Shown here: positions 54,380 to 63,952 of the stretch, piece after piece
Layout of the letters: each line of letters opens with the position of its first letter
Numbering within the stretch: the stretch's first letter is position 1
Source: Megalonaias nervosa
Taxonomy: Eukaryota; Mollusca; Bivalvia; Unionida; Unionidae
Assembly: GCA_016617855.1 (NCBI GenBank)
Contig: JAECUM010009736.1
Coordinates: 20,508 to 84,507, forward strand
Length of the DNA: 64,000 nucleotides
Direction: 5' to 3'
Notes under the pieces: generated by a model
The model's database searches: none
The model's input: the letters and a program-made list of their open reading frames with translations, nothing else
Told to the model about the DNA's origin: nothing
Program-made: the position numbers and the translations under genes

Positions 54380-57300
54380 TTGCTTATAACCAGATATTTT
54401 TTTTTTTTCTTGACAACTTCGTCCTTGACATCGTCAATGAGTACATCAGTGGTATCGGTGAAATCTACGACACCCCTTCGCAGCTGAGATATTCTTCTGA
54501 CTCGAGACACCACGAGATAAACTAAATTTGACCATTCGATCCGATCATAAATAATCTAAATATTTGTATCAGAAATAGTTAATGTTTGTGACGAATAAAT
54601 CGTTATAGCGTATCCTAGCGCTCATGGAGCTTTTTCCATCGTTAACGCGCTCTCAACAACATCAACAGGAACTAATACAATATCATCTAGTACAAGATTG
54701 TTTTTTCTGGACACTTTCAGTGTCTCGTCCTGGAGTCTCAACTACAATATCCTGTCGTTGAGTATCTGCTGGGGGATAACAAAGCGACACAGATAGATTT
54801 GCAAATTGTTCTTCATGCAACAGAAATAATTTTCTTGCAGTCTATCACGAACTATCTTTCTGCTTGCAATTATCAAATCAACTGGCCTCCACAAATTACA
54901 AAAATCATTCATAATAGTCTCTGGAATTACTTCACGAATTATCTCACACTGTATTTTATCCGGCTGTAGTCTGATTAATCTCTTAAATTCGTTTAGTGGT
55001 TCATCAATAGATCTATGATCATCAGTTATTTCCTCATAATGATCTACAAATGATTTTAATCATTCATGCGGAGACTGTGCAATAAAAGGTGGTGGTTGAC
55101 CATGACCACCAAACATTATCACGGCAGTATTTTTTGTCATTAACCAATCAAGAAACATTTATAATACTTCCAGCGATACCGTACATATTTCATCCCAGAT
55201 AATAATTCCAGGAACGTATTTTTCACCCATCCGGAATGGAGTCCATGAGTCTCCACATCATCTAAAAAAACATGATAGGTTTGAGATTATACTCTTCCTT
55301 CGTTTTTTTTTCTCTGGCGTGCCTATGTGTAGGTGTCAAAACAATTATATCTGAGTAGTTGTTTAGAAATAATTCAATCACACGCGTTGTTTTACCAGAA
55401 CCACTACACATATTGAGATAAATGGTTTTATGTCTGGCCACAGGATCATACACCGATGGTGCAGATGATTTTGATATTTCATTATTATTCTTGCAATATA
55501 TTTCCTTGATTTCAACGTCGGCGGATTCAGAATAGTCAAGTATATTTTCTCGTTTTATCCTCCATTCGCCCCATGATTCATCAACGCTAAGTAATGGTTT
55601 TAACAAATCCGTATAATTTTTATTTATATAAAATGAATCCGTGGCGACTCTAACCGCAATCAGAGGAAATCTGTTCATTATCGATAATAAATGTATCGAA
55701 ACGTACGTGAGCATCGAAGATCTTAAATGGGTAAACTGTGGTGCCTCACCATCAATATAGCTCACAATTATACCTAATTTAGTGCCGTCCGATAAATTTT
55801 CATTACTTTGACTTACAAATGTACCTTCCTGTTTTGTATCAGCAATTATAAAATCGAGATTAGCATCGTCCATAATTAATCTTGTACAATGTCGTTTAAG
55901 TTCACATGAACTACATTGAGCAAACTTACCGATTCTTTTTCCTCCAAGATCTTTTGCAATTGTATTTTCATAATCAGTTATATCAGGATTTGTATCATCA
56001 GAATATTGCTTTTGTTGTGGTGACCAAACATGTTTCTGCGGTCGATGTGATATAATTGCTTCACTTACCTCAAACGATATTAATATTTTTACATCAATTA
56101 TGTATCGTTATAAAATTATTGGAACCCAGCATTTTTCTGAAAAAACGTCTTCCAAACCACATATAAACAATCGGAAGGGTCCGTTTATTGCAACCCTGGT
56201 CAGTTCGTGTTTTGGATGTCCAAATATTTGAAATACTCAGAACACTCTCCGTATCCAAAAAAACTTCCAGGATAACATGCTACCATATAAATTGAGACAA
56301 CATCCTTACAATCCTATTTATTATTCAACAATCCGCCGTGTCCGTATTCGACACCACTGCGCTGGACATCAACAAGACATTCCGATTTTCTCAGTTTCCA
56401 TGAATTTCTCCTGAGCAGCGTGGGCAGCAACTGATGGAACGGTAAAATAATTATCAGTAATTGTTCGATAACATCATTATTGTTCGTATATTTCAACGCA
56501 AGATTTTCATTTCGTCGTGGAGTGATTCTGCACGATAAATATCGCCATTAGGGCTTAGAAACTGATCCTAATTTACGGATTCCGAACTTTGAAATAACCA
56601 CATGGATATAGGGTCACTCTTACTAATATTTCTGATAAAACCGAATACATAATCATTATAACATTTAACAGTTCTGATTCGTGGAAATATTGTTACGCCC
56701 GATGTCCATGCATGTGGGTCATGATCAGTAATCATTATCGTAGCTCTCCTTGATTCATATTTCGATTTATACAAAATTTCTCCATTTAGTGTTTTTACTG
56801 TTATTCGGAACTTCAATTTTTTCACAGCTCAGTAACGTCGCTGATGGACGCTCCGGTATCACTATTTTTTTCTGCCCACTCATTTTTTTTTTAATTTTTT
56901 TTTTTTTTTACGTCGTAAATCCGTTAAACCGTTTCCACGTATCACGTTTGTGAAGTGTTCTGTAACTCGCTCGGCTACACAATTTAGCCTTGACGAAGTC
57001 AATGATGACAATTTCATCGGTTTATCATTTAGCGGATATAACGCATAAACGACTTCAGCCACAGGATACGCTCGTTCATAATATTGTTTGTCAATACCAG
57101 TCAACGCTCCTGGTTTGGAATTTTTATTTAACGTGACAATATTATTTCTAGTGTGTCCTGACTGTGTCAGGCGGACAGGGTCACGTTTGTCACGGAATAT
57201 CCAAATGTCATCGTCAGTCTGCACAATAAATTTTATCAGAATAAAATATTTTTGATTGTCGAAATAGTTAATAATGTCTGCTTCTCGCTCGTCATTCATT

Positions 57301-57517
57301 CTAGTATCGATAATATCAATAATTATGAGTGTTGACCACACCTGAGCCGCGCCATCGTTGCGAAATTCCTTCTTGGCTTCACGGACACGATCAGTTATAT
57401 CCTTATTTGTTAAAGAAAGATCTCTCATTAAAAATCTAAATTTAGATTTCCGCAGTTTGTCAAGATCCAATATGGCTTTGCAAGGTTTTTTACGGATAAT
57501 CTCTCAAACTCCTCCAT
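54380..57517 (-). pseudogene. Polymerase-like/SF1 helicase fusion protein, about 1,000 residues, decayed
   Basis: The N-terminal domain (about 57,517-56,890) has LMRDLSLTNKDITDRVREAK, YERAYPVAEVVYALYPLNDK and NCVAERVTEHFTNVIRGNGL. After a poly-T region (poly-Lys in frame) comes ITDHDPHAWTSGVTIFPRIR (about 56,720), then NYFTVPSVAAHAAQEKFM (about 56,440). The frame at 55,873-55,262 has LIAVRVATDSFYINKNYTDL, a motif C-like strand reading A-T-D-S, then WGEWRIKREN and IYLNMCSGSGKTTRVIELFL (Walker A). The next frame has EKYVPGIIIWDEICTVSLEV (Walker B, about 55,190), IMFGGHGQPPPFIAQSPHE (motif III, 55,100) and, at the C-terminus, YAITIYSSQTLTI and LVYLVVSRVRRI (motifs V-VI, about 54,600-54,500). SF1 helicases unwind DNA; a polymerase joined to one would be a self-contained replicase. 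The helicase call is firm, the polymerase call moderate. Confidence 0.7.
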
Positions 57518-57664
57518 AACATAATTAAGGCAAATATATATTTTGAATTGAAGTATAAGCATATATAATGATTCAAACAAACAATAAATACAGTTGGTTC
57601 ATGATAGGTTATACAGCTTCTTGTAAAAAAAAAAGCCTGCATTAATGAATTCTGTAGATACCAC

Positions 57665-57787
57665 ATGCAAAATATTCGCAGGGGGAGTCTAGGACCAAAA
57701 CCGTGTTTACGATGTGGTGTTGGGGTCAGAGTAGAAACCCTGTTGTGTGTACAGTGCGGTGGTAAACAATATAGAGAGCTGAAATGA
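57665..57787 (+). CDS. Tiny zinc-ribbon ORF
   Basis: The ATG at 57,665 opens 40 codons to a TGA: after MQNIRRGSLGPKP come CLRCG, a ten-residue loop and CVQCGGKQYRELK. Two C-x2-C knuckles at this spacing form a compact zinc ribbon. It is unbroken, starts about 150 bases from the divergent polymerase-helicase gene and precedes the HNH gene on the same strand. Such small ribbons often bind DNA or RNA polymerase; the role is unknown. It may be a leftover of a longer gene. Confidence 0.5.
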   Translation: MQNIRRGSLGPKPCLRCGVGVRVETLLCVQCGGKQYRELK

Positions 57788-57894
57788 TATTACGATAAAT
57801 AATAATATACGGATGTAATACTAATTAAAACCGCCAAAGACTATCTGGCAAGATTTTCAAAATAAACGTTTAAACAAACAACAGTACTATATAA

Positions 57895-58368
57895 ATGGAG
57901 CAAAACGAGTTTGTGAAGCATCCCATCATCAAGAATTATGATGGTGTAATCAGGTACCGTCGATCAAGAACCCAGTCCGTTTTGTTATTAATACTGGGTA
58001 TTTCATGTTCAGTGTTGGGGAAAAAAAAAATACTTCTCACATAGGTTTGTGTACGAATGTTTTCATGGGATAATCGAGGACGGATTTGTAATCGATCATA
58101 TTGATCGAGATACAGAAAATATTTATTTACGTAATTTGCGAGTTGTTACAGAAAGTAAAAATTGCAGGTTAGGAAATAACGGTAGTAACTGCAAGTCTCC
58201 TAGGTCAGTTGTCTCTACAAATACAGAGACAGGCGAAGAAATAATATTTCCTTCGATAATGCAGCTGACAACTATTTCGACATTTGCAGTGCTTCAATAC
58301 ATTGTGTTGCAAATAATATAAGACGATTAGCATTTTCCAAGAAAATTAAACAAAAAAATCACATTTAG
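57895..58368 (+). pseudogene. HNH endonuclease-like gene, Element III
   Basis: The ATG at 57,895 gives FVKHPIIKNYDGVIRYRRSR, changes frame near 57,975 to NTGYFMFSVGEKKKYFSHRF and VYECFHGIIEDGFVIDHIDR, DTENIYLRNLRVVTESKNC (HNH core: IDH, then N and RNL). It continues with TNTETGEEIIFPS and, after a frame change near 58,253, FDNAADNYFDICSASIH and RRLAFSKK. The C-terminal 40 residues match the region after the HNH in the 26,049-26,577 copy, defining a two-domain family. An A-run of ten at 58,020-58,029 lies in the coding frame. A homing or resolving nuclease role is inferred. Confidence 0.65.
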
Positions 58369-58504
58369 GTATCATACACACGATGGAAGATAACTCTGTC
58401 AAGCAAGGTTCTCTCCGACATTGTTGTCCTGATTTATGATAATATTTTTCAGCAGTCATGCGACAATAATTGCGTAATGTTAGAGACCGAAGAAATATTT
58501 TTAT

Positions 58505-58640
58505 TTTTATTCTGATTCAGAAATATTTTTATTTGTATTCTGATTCAGAAATATGTTTTATTTTTATTCTGAGAAATATTTTTATTTTTATTCTGATTCA
58601 GAAATAGAGTTTTTTTAATTCAGAAATAGTTTTACTTTTA
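58505..58640. repeat. Array of 13-base palindromes TTCTGATTCAGAA
   Basis: The perfect palindrome (central T) occurs at about 58,510-58,522, 58,538-58,550 and 58,591-58,603, with half or collapsed copies at about 58,567 and 58,617, each separated by T/A-rich AATATTTTTATTTTTATT spacers. Related degenerate copies (ATTCAGATTCAG) appear at about 59,034-59,046 and across 59,350-59,510. Palindromes at regular spacing resemble protein-binding iterons, but simple tandem expansion in AT-rich DNA explains them as well. Confidence 0.6.
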
Positions 58641-59737
58641 TTGTTACAACGCAGATTATGAAGGAAGATGACCCTGTCTCTTCTTCGCTAAAGGAATTGA
58701 GTAGTTATCTCCCTTGTCATTGCGTAAATTTACATACACCAGTCATATTTCCTTTTATGTCATCGTAATCATAATTTCTTACCCTGCTTGACTGATGTGT
58801 GTCTCTCTTTGTTGTATGTTACTTCGTCGTTGATGGTTTCAGAAAACAAAATACAATATATCGTTCACAAATTTGATGTGCACTTGTGTATATCTCAACT
58901 ATGTGAATGAATACAGCAGGAAGAGCAGTACACATATACTTTAACCCGGTAGAGATGTGTGTAATACACATACCTATATATGTATTTTAACTCCCGAATT
59001 ACATCAGACAGAAATGTATATAATAAATATTTTTATTCAGATTCAGAAAATATTTTTATTTTAAACAAATATTTAGTATATAATGAATCCAGTTGATGAC
59101 GAGATATACCTGTGTACGGGTGATTGTAAAAAAGATTGTAAAAAAAAATAATTCCAGGTGTAACTCTCCTATGCACCTCCGAACCTCAAAGCGTCCGGGG
59201 TCCACTTAGGGGGTGCTTTTATTACCCCTATCGCGCATAGCGATCCAACAATTGCAATGAGAAGAAAAATATAACAATTACCCAAAAAGATATATATCCG
59301 ACGTCAGTCAACTTTCTTGTCAGGTACTCTCTTTTGCTATTTTTTTTCTTTATTTATTTTTATTCTGATTCAAATAATGATATTTATTTTTGATTATGAT
59401 TCAGATTCAGATTTATTTTGATAATAATATTTATATTTTTTTTTTCATTCTGATTATAATATTTGTGGAGAATCAGATATAATATTTATTCGGATTCAGA
59501 TAATACTATTTATTTTATTCATATTCTAATACTTTATTATAATACTTTTATTCTGAATTTTTTTTTTTCCAACAGAAAGCTACGATGGCGCTCTTGTCGT
59601 TTTACGAACGCTACGAACGTACATACATATTTATATTTAATGATACATTCCGCAAATCCAAAAAGTGTCAGGTCTGGTCAGTAAGTTTGAAACGTATCCT
59701 TGATAATAGCGGATTATAACTTTTCAGATGAACAGGA
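58640..59737. other. AT-rich non-coding stretch
   Basis: No gene is supported. It contains T-runs, degenerate palindrome copies (59,034 and 59,350-59,510), and one less AT-rich part (about 59,160-59,230, with GCGTCCGGGGTCCACTTAGG) that is not recognised. Confidence 0.45.
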
Positions 59738-60178
59738 TTAATTGGTTCTGTTATAATTCAATACCCAAGTGGTACTTGAGGGGTAAATGAGTATAATCGA
59801 TGACTGATATATGTCTGCAGCATAATCTGTAGAATTTACTTCAATCGCCGCGGATAATCTTGATTTGTGAACAATAATGGCTATCTTGGATTCTTTGCCT
59901 GTTGTAGATTTAATCCGGCGTTGGAAGTCATCATTGAGCTGTTCGATGTGATAACTGCTCGTTGGAATACTGACTACTTGCCAATCTGGAGTTCCGTCGG
60001 GTTTATTCTTATTTCCAAATACTAATGAATTATTTGGTTGTAGTCCACCAGATGATTTTAATCTGATATTCGACCAACTGTAATGAACTCGCAATTGTGC
60101 TAGTGCTATTTCTTTTGCTGGAATTGCAGTTGGGAAATTAAGGCTGAATTCAGGACTAGATGAACTCGCTGATATCAT
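59738..60178 (-). pseudogene. Penton-like minor capsid protein, Element III, truncated
   Basis: The open frame of 146 codons begins MISASSSSPEFSLNFPTAIP, has KEIALAQLRVHYSWSNIR, LVFGNKNKPDG and WQVVSIPTSSYHIEQLNDDF with QRRI, then EVNSTDYAAD. The strand order (F-LNFP start, EIALAQLxxHYSWxNI, then IPTxSYxIxxLN) parallels the Element II penton (PIxLxPxK; IPxGAYxITDLN). Family members are longer, so the C-terminal jelly-roll strands are missing; the frame ends in LNYNRTN. It would sit at capsid vertices. Open but truncated. Confidence 0.55.
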
Positions 60179-60281
60179 TGTGGTTTTCGGCGGCGCTGTA
60201 TTAGTGGCGATTTGTTATAGTAATTCCTGTGACGCTGTTGACATTATTTATAAATTCTTGATTTTAAATCAGGATTTTAAA

Positions 60282-60770
60282 TCAAGGTAATTCCATGATA
60301 TCAGTCAGGTTCCTTGACTTGTGAAGGGAATTGGAAACCCCTGATTCATAAATCAGGAGCATTTCTGCGAATTCTTGATCTGATATTATCCCGTCGCTGA
60401 GTCCTGATGATATCAATGATGATAATTTGACGTGTGCTTGTGTTGCCGCTGATAGTAACATTTGATATTCATGTAATTCATCAGCCACACACACACATAT
60501 CTTATTTGCAATTATATTAAGAAAACCTTCAATTGTTGTTGTGGTTTAAACACAAATTGTTACAACTGCTGGCGATGCTATTGTTACTGCTGAAAGTAAT
60601 ACACCGATTTCAGCGACTACGGCAGATACAGAATATACAATTATACCGGTAACAACGACACGTTTCCGATGTTTTTTTTTTTTTATTTTTGCTGTATACT
60701 CGTCAATGATGCTTTTCAGTTGGGTCTGTAACAGACACTCTTGTTCGTATCTGTATTTGTTTCCCGACAT
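60282..60770 (-). pseudogene. Small membrane protein with C-terminal helical domain
   Basis: A single frame runs from MSGNKYRYEQECLLQTQLKS at 60,770 through a Lys-rich stretch (KIKKKKHRKR) and a long hydrophobic segment (VVVTGIIVYSVSAVVAEIGV and on, about 40 residues, one or two spans). A TAA lies near 60,546. It continues with ADELHEYQMLLSAATQAHVK and SGLSDGIISDQEFAEMLLIY to 60,282 (163 codons). The positive-inside Lys run before the hydrophobic part implies a membrane protein. The SDGxISDxEF helix recurs in proteins of other Polinton-like elements as I recall; the role is unknown. It lies between penton and fibre genes. Confidence 0.5.
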
Positions 60771-60871
60771 ATATACTCATTATTAAGTAATTAAATGAGG
60801 TGTTTTAGCGACAAATTTTAGACACCACCAGTAGGACGCTGCGCTTGTTTGTTTGTTTGTTTTTTTTTTTT

Positions 60872-61735
60872 TTAATCAGATCGTTCCAGTATAAATATTT
60901 CTTCTGTATGTTTATTTAACACAATAGACACGCTTCCAGAAAAATTATCGGTTGAATGACGCCATGGATACGTGGTAAATATCCTAAATTTTGCAGCGCT
61001 GAACACTGGTAGCCTATATACACCAATTACTTCCGCTGTGTATTTGATAGTGTTATTTTGTTGTGACCATGTTGATGATCCTGATGATACCGTGTATACC
61101 ACATTGGTGATCAGCTTATTGGGATTTTTAATCGGATTAGTTTTTTTTAACGATATCGGGAATTCCACTGATAATATCGTTGAGTTTTGTGTTAATATCA
61201 ACGACTTCAATATCAACAACATTTGGATTTCCAAAGAAATCATCTGCGGTTTTACTGAGTGTTTGAAAATTTCTACGAGTATTTAAAAATATATTTACAT
61301 GAACGTCATATTCAGATCGCAACGTGGTTAATTTGTCATCGATTGTAGTATCTGTATCATCTACATATTTTTTTTTTTTTTGTTTGTTGCGGCATCTTCA
61401 TCACTTGTTGGTTCTCTCAAAACAACGATTTTATTTCCGTTCATGATGAGTTTACCTGTCATTGTATCACCAAAACGATCAGTAACACTTTTTTTAATTT
61501 CATCTCTGATAGTTGCGATTGATACATTCGAGTCTCTGATTCTACAGCCATCAATAAATACCGGAATATTATCCGCGGTGGCACCGAGAACTCTACGAAT
61601 TATGTCGATCCACTTAATATTACTCCTCTTTAAAAGACCGTATTTATCCTGAAAAAAGAAAAACAACTTCCTCCCGGTCAATTCCAGACAGATTCATAAT
61701 ATAAGCAAGGTCGTCTTTGGTAGCATACTTCGATC
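60872..61735 (-). pseudogene. Fibre-like protein, Element III, frameshifted
   Basis: YATKDDLAYIMNLSGIDREE near 61,730 gives way after a frame change to KWIDIIRRVLGATADN and FIDGCRIRDSNVSIATI, then GDTMTGKLIMNGNKIVVLRE with PTSDEDAATNK (about 61,470-61,385), one copy of the repeat seen four times in the Element II fibre. The frame breaks in a 14-T run (61,368-61,381). It resumes as SEYDVHVNIFLNTRRNFQTL and, after another shift, TNVVYTVSSGSSTWSQQNNT with SGSVSIVLNKHTEEIFILER to 60,872. The C-terminal domain differs from the discoidin-like end of Element II, as expected of attachment proteins that swap binding heads. Inactive. Confidence 0.55.
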
Positions 61736-61754
61736 AATTAATATCATCTTTTTT

Positions 61755-61960
61755 TTCTTGTCTTTCGTAGAGGACCTTCCATAAATACCAACCAATATAC
61801 GATTATCGATCATTTAAAACGGTATACTCATGTACAACTTTATGAGTGGTGTTGTTGATGATGATACAGCGTCGAATACAGCGAGCACTTCACGGCCGCA
61901 TATCAGCGGATAAGTTAATTTTGTGTTGGTAATGTTGAATACCAGATTGGCGTATTGAGA
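61755..61960 (-). pseudogene. Coding remnant upstream of the fibre gene
   Basis: NLVFNITNTKLTYPLICGRE, VLAVFDAVSSSTTPLIK and, after a TAA near 61,813, MIDNRILVGIYGRSSTKDKK read in one frame. The beta-strand-like alternation suggests part of a structural protein, perhaps the N-terminal head of the fibre gene that follows. I do not recognise it. It follows the protease fragment after about 40 bases. Confidence 0.35.
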
Positions 61961-62000
61961 TTATTAGCATGATTTAAAATTCCTTTGATGGTGCCAGTTC

Positions 62001-62280
62001 CTACGAATCGAAATATACAATTCCACGTGGATCAATCGCGTGTGCAACCCAATGACTACCAGGACCAGAGTTTTTATCGAGAGTTATGATACCGGTTTCA
62101 ATATTGTTTGGTTTGTGCAGTAATTGATCACGCATCAAAACACCTCTGAAGTTTTTGATGTTTAGTATTTTAGCAGCATCAAGGAAATCAAAATTGAACA
62201 TAGGAAGAATCAAAGAAGTGTCCCGGGAAGTCTCAATCCCTTTCCATATCACGTGAGGAGCGGGTTCCTGGCAGTCTTAG
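62001..62280 (-). pseudogene. Adenain-like cysteine protease, Element III, truncated
   Basis: The frame contains NFDFLDAAKILNIKNFRGVL, RDQLLHKPNNIETGIITLDK and NSGPGSHWVAHAIDPRGIVY, ending FDS then TAG at 62,001. The catalytic His (SHW) and Asp (YFDS) are present, and the LxxxLKIxNFRGVxMRD start parallels the Element II enzyme. The C-terminal Gln and Cys region is not found downstream, so the gene is truncated. It follows the minor virion protein, as in Element II. In living relatives it matures virion proteins. Confidence 0.7.
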
Positions 62281-62307
62281 ACCCAATCCGTGAACGGATC
62301 GTCCTTT

Positions 62308-62683
62308 TTTATTTATTTTCCTGTTGCTTTCTTTAGTGCCATTTCAGCAGCGGTTCCAACAGCACCAAGTGCAGCTGCTTTTGCAACGGCTGGAGCTGCA
62401 GAGGCTATCAATGCTGGTATAGCTGCGAGAAGTGGAAATATACCACCCGTCTTAGCAATGTCTTTAGTGACACCCGCAGAAAGATTAAATCGTATACCTT
62501 TCGTTGTCGTTTAGCTTCATTGAAGTGCTTTAGTTGACGTTCTGTCAGTGATAGTTTATTTGAACCACCTGTGATTTGTTCTGTATTTAGGGATATTTTT
62601 ACTCCACAGTTTTCTTTCGATACTGATTGTAGCTTGTTAATCTTACCAGGAGTCAGACTGACACTAACATGATGATATGACAT
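62308..62683 (-). pseudogene. Minor virion protein with Gly-Gly/hydrophobic tail, Element III
   Basis: MSYHHVSVSLTPGKINKLQS at 62,683 and LTERQLKHFNEAKRQRK are two short helix repeats. After a frame change near 62,500 come GIRFNLSAGVTKDIAKTGGI and FPLLAAIPALIASAAPAVAK with an Ala-rich end closing at 62,308. The same plan is present at 28,726-29,115. The Gly-Gly site and amphipathic Ala-rich tail recall adenovirus pVI, a membrane-active protein processed by the protease encoded just downstream. One frameshift breaks it. Confidence 0.6.
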
Positions 62684-62705
62684 TATAATATCATGAGCAA
62701 TTTAA

Positions 62706-62965
62706 TTACATGTTTTCTACTGGGGCATCAATGACTCTCATTCGTCCACCAACACCTTCAAGTAGCATTGTTTTTTCTGAGAGCATAACAGCGACTGCTC
62801 TCTAACCACCAGCGGGCAGTCGAGGTACACGAGCTCGAAAGTGTATATCAACGACTGATTGTCTGAACAAATCCAAGTGTTCCAGAGAAATAATAAATCG
62901 GATACAGAGTTGTGAAGTCCCGCTGAGATATCTGCAAACCAGAATCCACATTCTGAACACCCCCC
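62706..62965 (-). pseudogene. Major capsid protein, C-terminal fragment, Element III
   Basis: NVDSGLQISQRDFTTLYPIY and YF, a frame change, VDIHFRARVPRLPAGG, a stop, and RAVAVMLSEKTMLLEGVGGR with MRVIDAPVENM to a TAA at 62,706-62,708. The block QISxxxFxTLYPIxYF and the ending VGG-M-V match the C-terminus of the Element II capsid protein (29,139-29,350). The rest of the gene is absent: sequence upstream of 62,965 is unrelated and carries a SINE fragment. So Element III is cut off within its capsid gene on this side. Confidence 0.6.
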
Positions 62966-63083
62966 AAAAATGTCATCAACCGATCATAAGCACTTGCAAC
63001 ATGATTATTATCAAAATTCGGCAACACTTCTTCAGAAGGCTCTTGATACGCTTGGTGTTACTGAAGTTTCCTTAAGGATAAAC

Positions 63084-63145
63084 GGTGAGATGACAGTAAT
63101 CCGTAACGGTGACCGCTTAGACCACTCGGCCACTAGGGGCCCCTT
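63084..63145 (-). mobile_element. tRNA-SINE head fragment
   Basis: On the minus strand it reads CCCTAGTGGCCGAGTGGTCT and on through GCGGTCACCGTTACGGATTA to CATCTCACCG, matching the head of the complete SINE at 29,733-29,983. The body and tail are missing. It marks the end of Element III. Confidence 0.6.
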
Positions 63146-63592
63146 TAAAATCAATAAACAAAGCACTAAAATTCCATACCACGAATTATCTATGTATTAA
63201 TGCTGTTTTTAAATTCGTTGTACTAAAGACTGTCATTAACAATTCACCAACAATTCAACAGCAATGCGTCCCGCTTTTTGGTCGTTAGGCTTGCGCTCAA
63301 CGGTCCAATGAATGCCAAGAACTGACCTAAATTTTGGACTGTACATTAGAATTTTGTATATTAGCCAGTGTTGTAACTGTGTGCAGCAGACGATATTGTA
63401 CCTTCGTGTTCATTAATGTAATCTGTGCGATGTAATGGTGAAAGGTATTCGAACTACATGTTGTGATCTTAATATTTTGCAGATCTTTGCAAGTGAAATA
63501 ACATAAACCTCATCTATTGAACTCGTTGGATAGCTCTGACCTCATCGACTAATTTATCTTGGTTCTAAATAACGTTGGAGTATCAATATAAA

Positions 63593-63945
63593 ATGTCTAC
63601 ACCTCTCTTTGGACTTGATATACTTTCCAAGTCACCTGGATTACTGGTTGTATGTTTCCTCGAAATCCTGTTTTGTAGACATCGCTATCATGGCAAAATG
63701 CCCCCGGGGCCGGCTTGGATCCCTCTGGTAGGTAATATAAGGGAGCTGACGAGTGACCCAGATGTAAGGATAAACCTAAGAAGACTACAGAAGAAATATG
63801 GCGATATCTACACATTGTACCTTGGACCCAGTCCAGCTATTATCGTCTGTGGATATGATGCCATTAGAGAGATCTTCATCGAACGTGGAATAGAATTTTC
63901 GGACAGACCAGCTGCAATTCTTTCGATAATAATTCTTAATGGCCG

Positions 63946-63950
<5 letters not shown>
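63593..63950 (+). CDS. CYP2-type cytochrome P450, exon 1 (partial gene at window edge)
   Basis: The ATG at 63,593 gives an uninterrupted first exon of about 118 codons. It has an N-terminal membrane anchor (PGLLVVCFLEILF), a basic stop-transfer, the Pro-rich hinge KMPPGPAWIPLVGNIRELTS, RRLQKKYGDIYTLYLGPSPA, VCGYDAIREIFIERGIEFSD and RPAAI. This is the A-helix to beta-1 region of microsomal CYP2-clan monooxygenases. It is a paralogue of the broken copy at 36,281, with the 5' flank also duplicated, and keeps the eight residues (IIVCGYDA) lost there. A (CT)n microsatellite begins about 63,953, where the first intron would start. The rest lies beyond the window. Confidence 0.8.

Positions 63951-63952
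<2 letters not shown>

Noticed and set aside
58505..58640. Possible CRISPR-like array (regular repeats and spacers)
   Set aside because: Spacers are themselves T/A-rich variants of one sequence, repeats are few and imperfect, and the host is an animal.
62290..62514. Plus-strand Ala-rich frame (74 codons)
   Set aside because: It is antisense to the Ala-rich tail of the minor virion protein.
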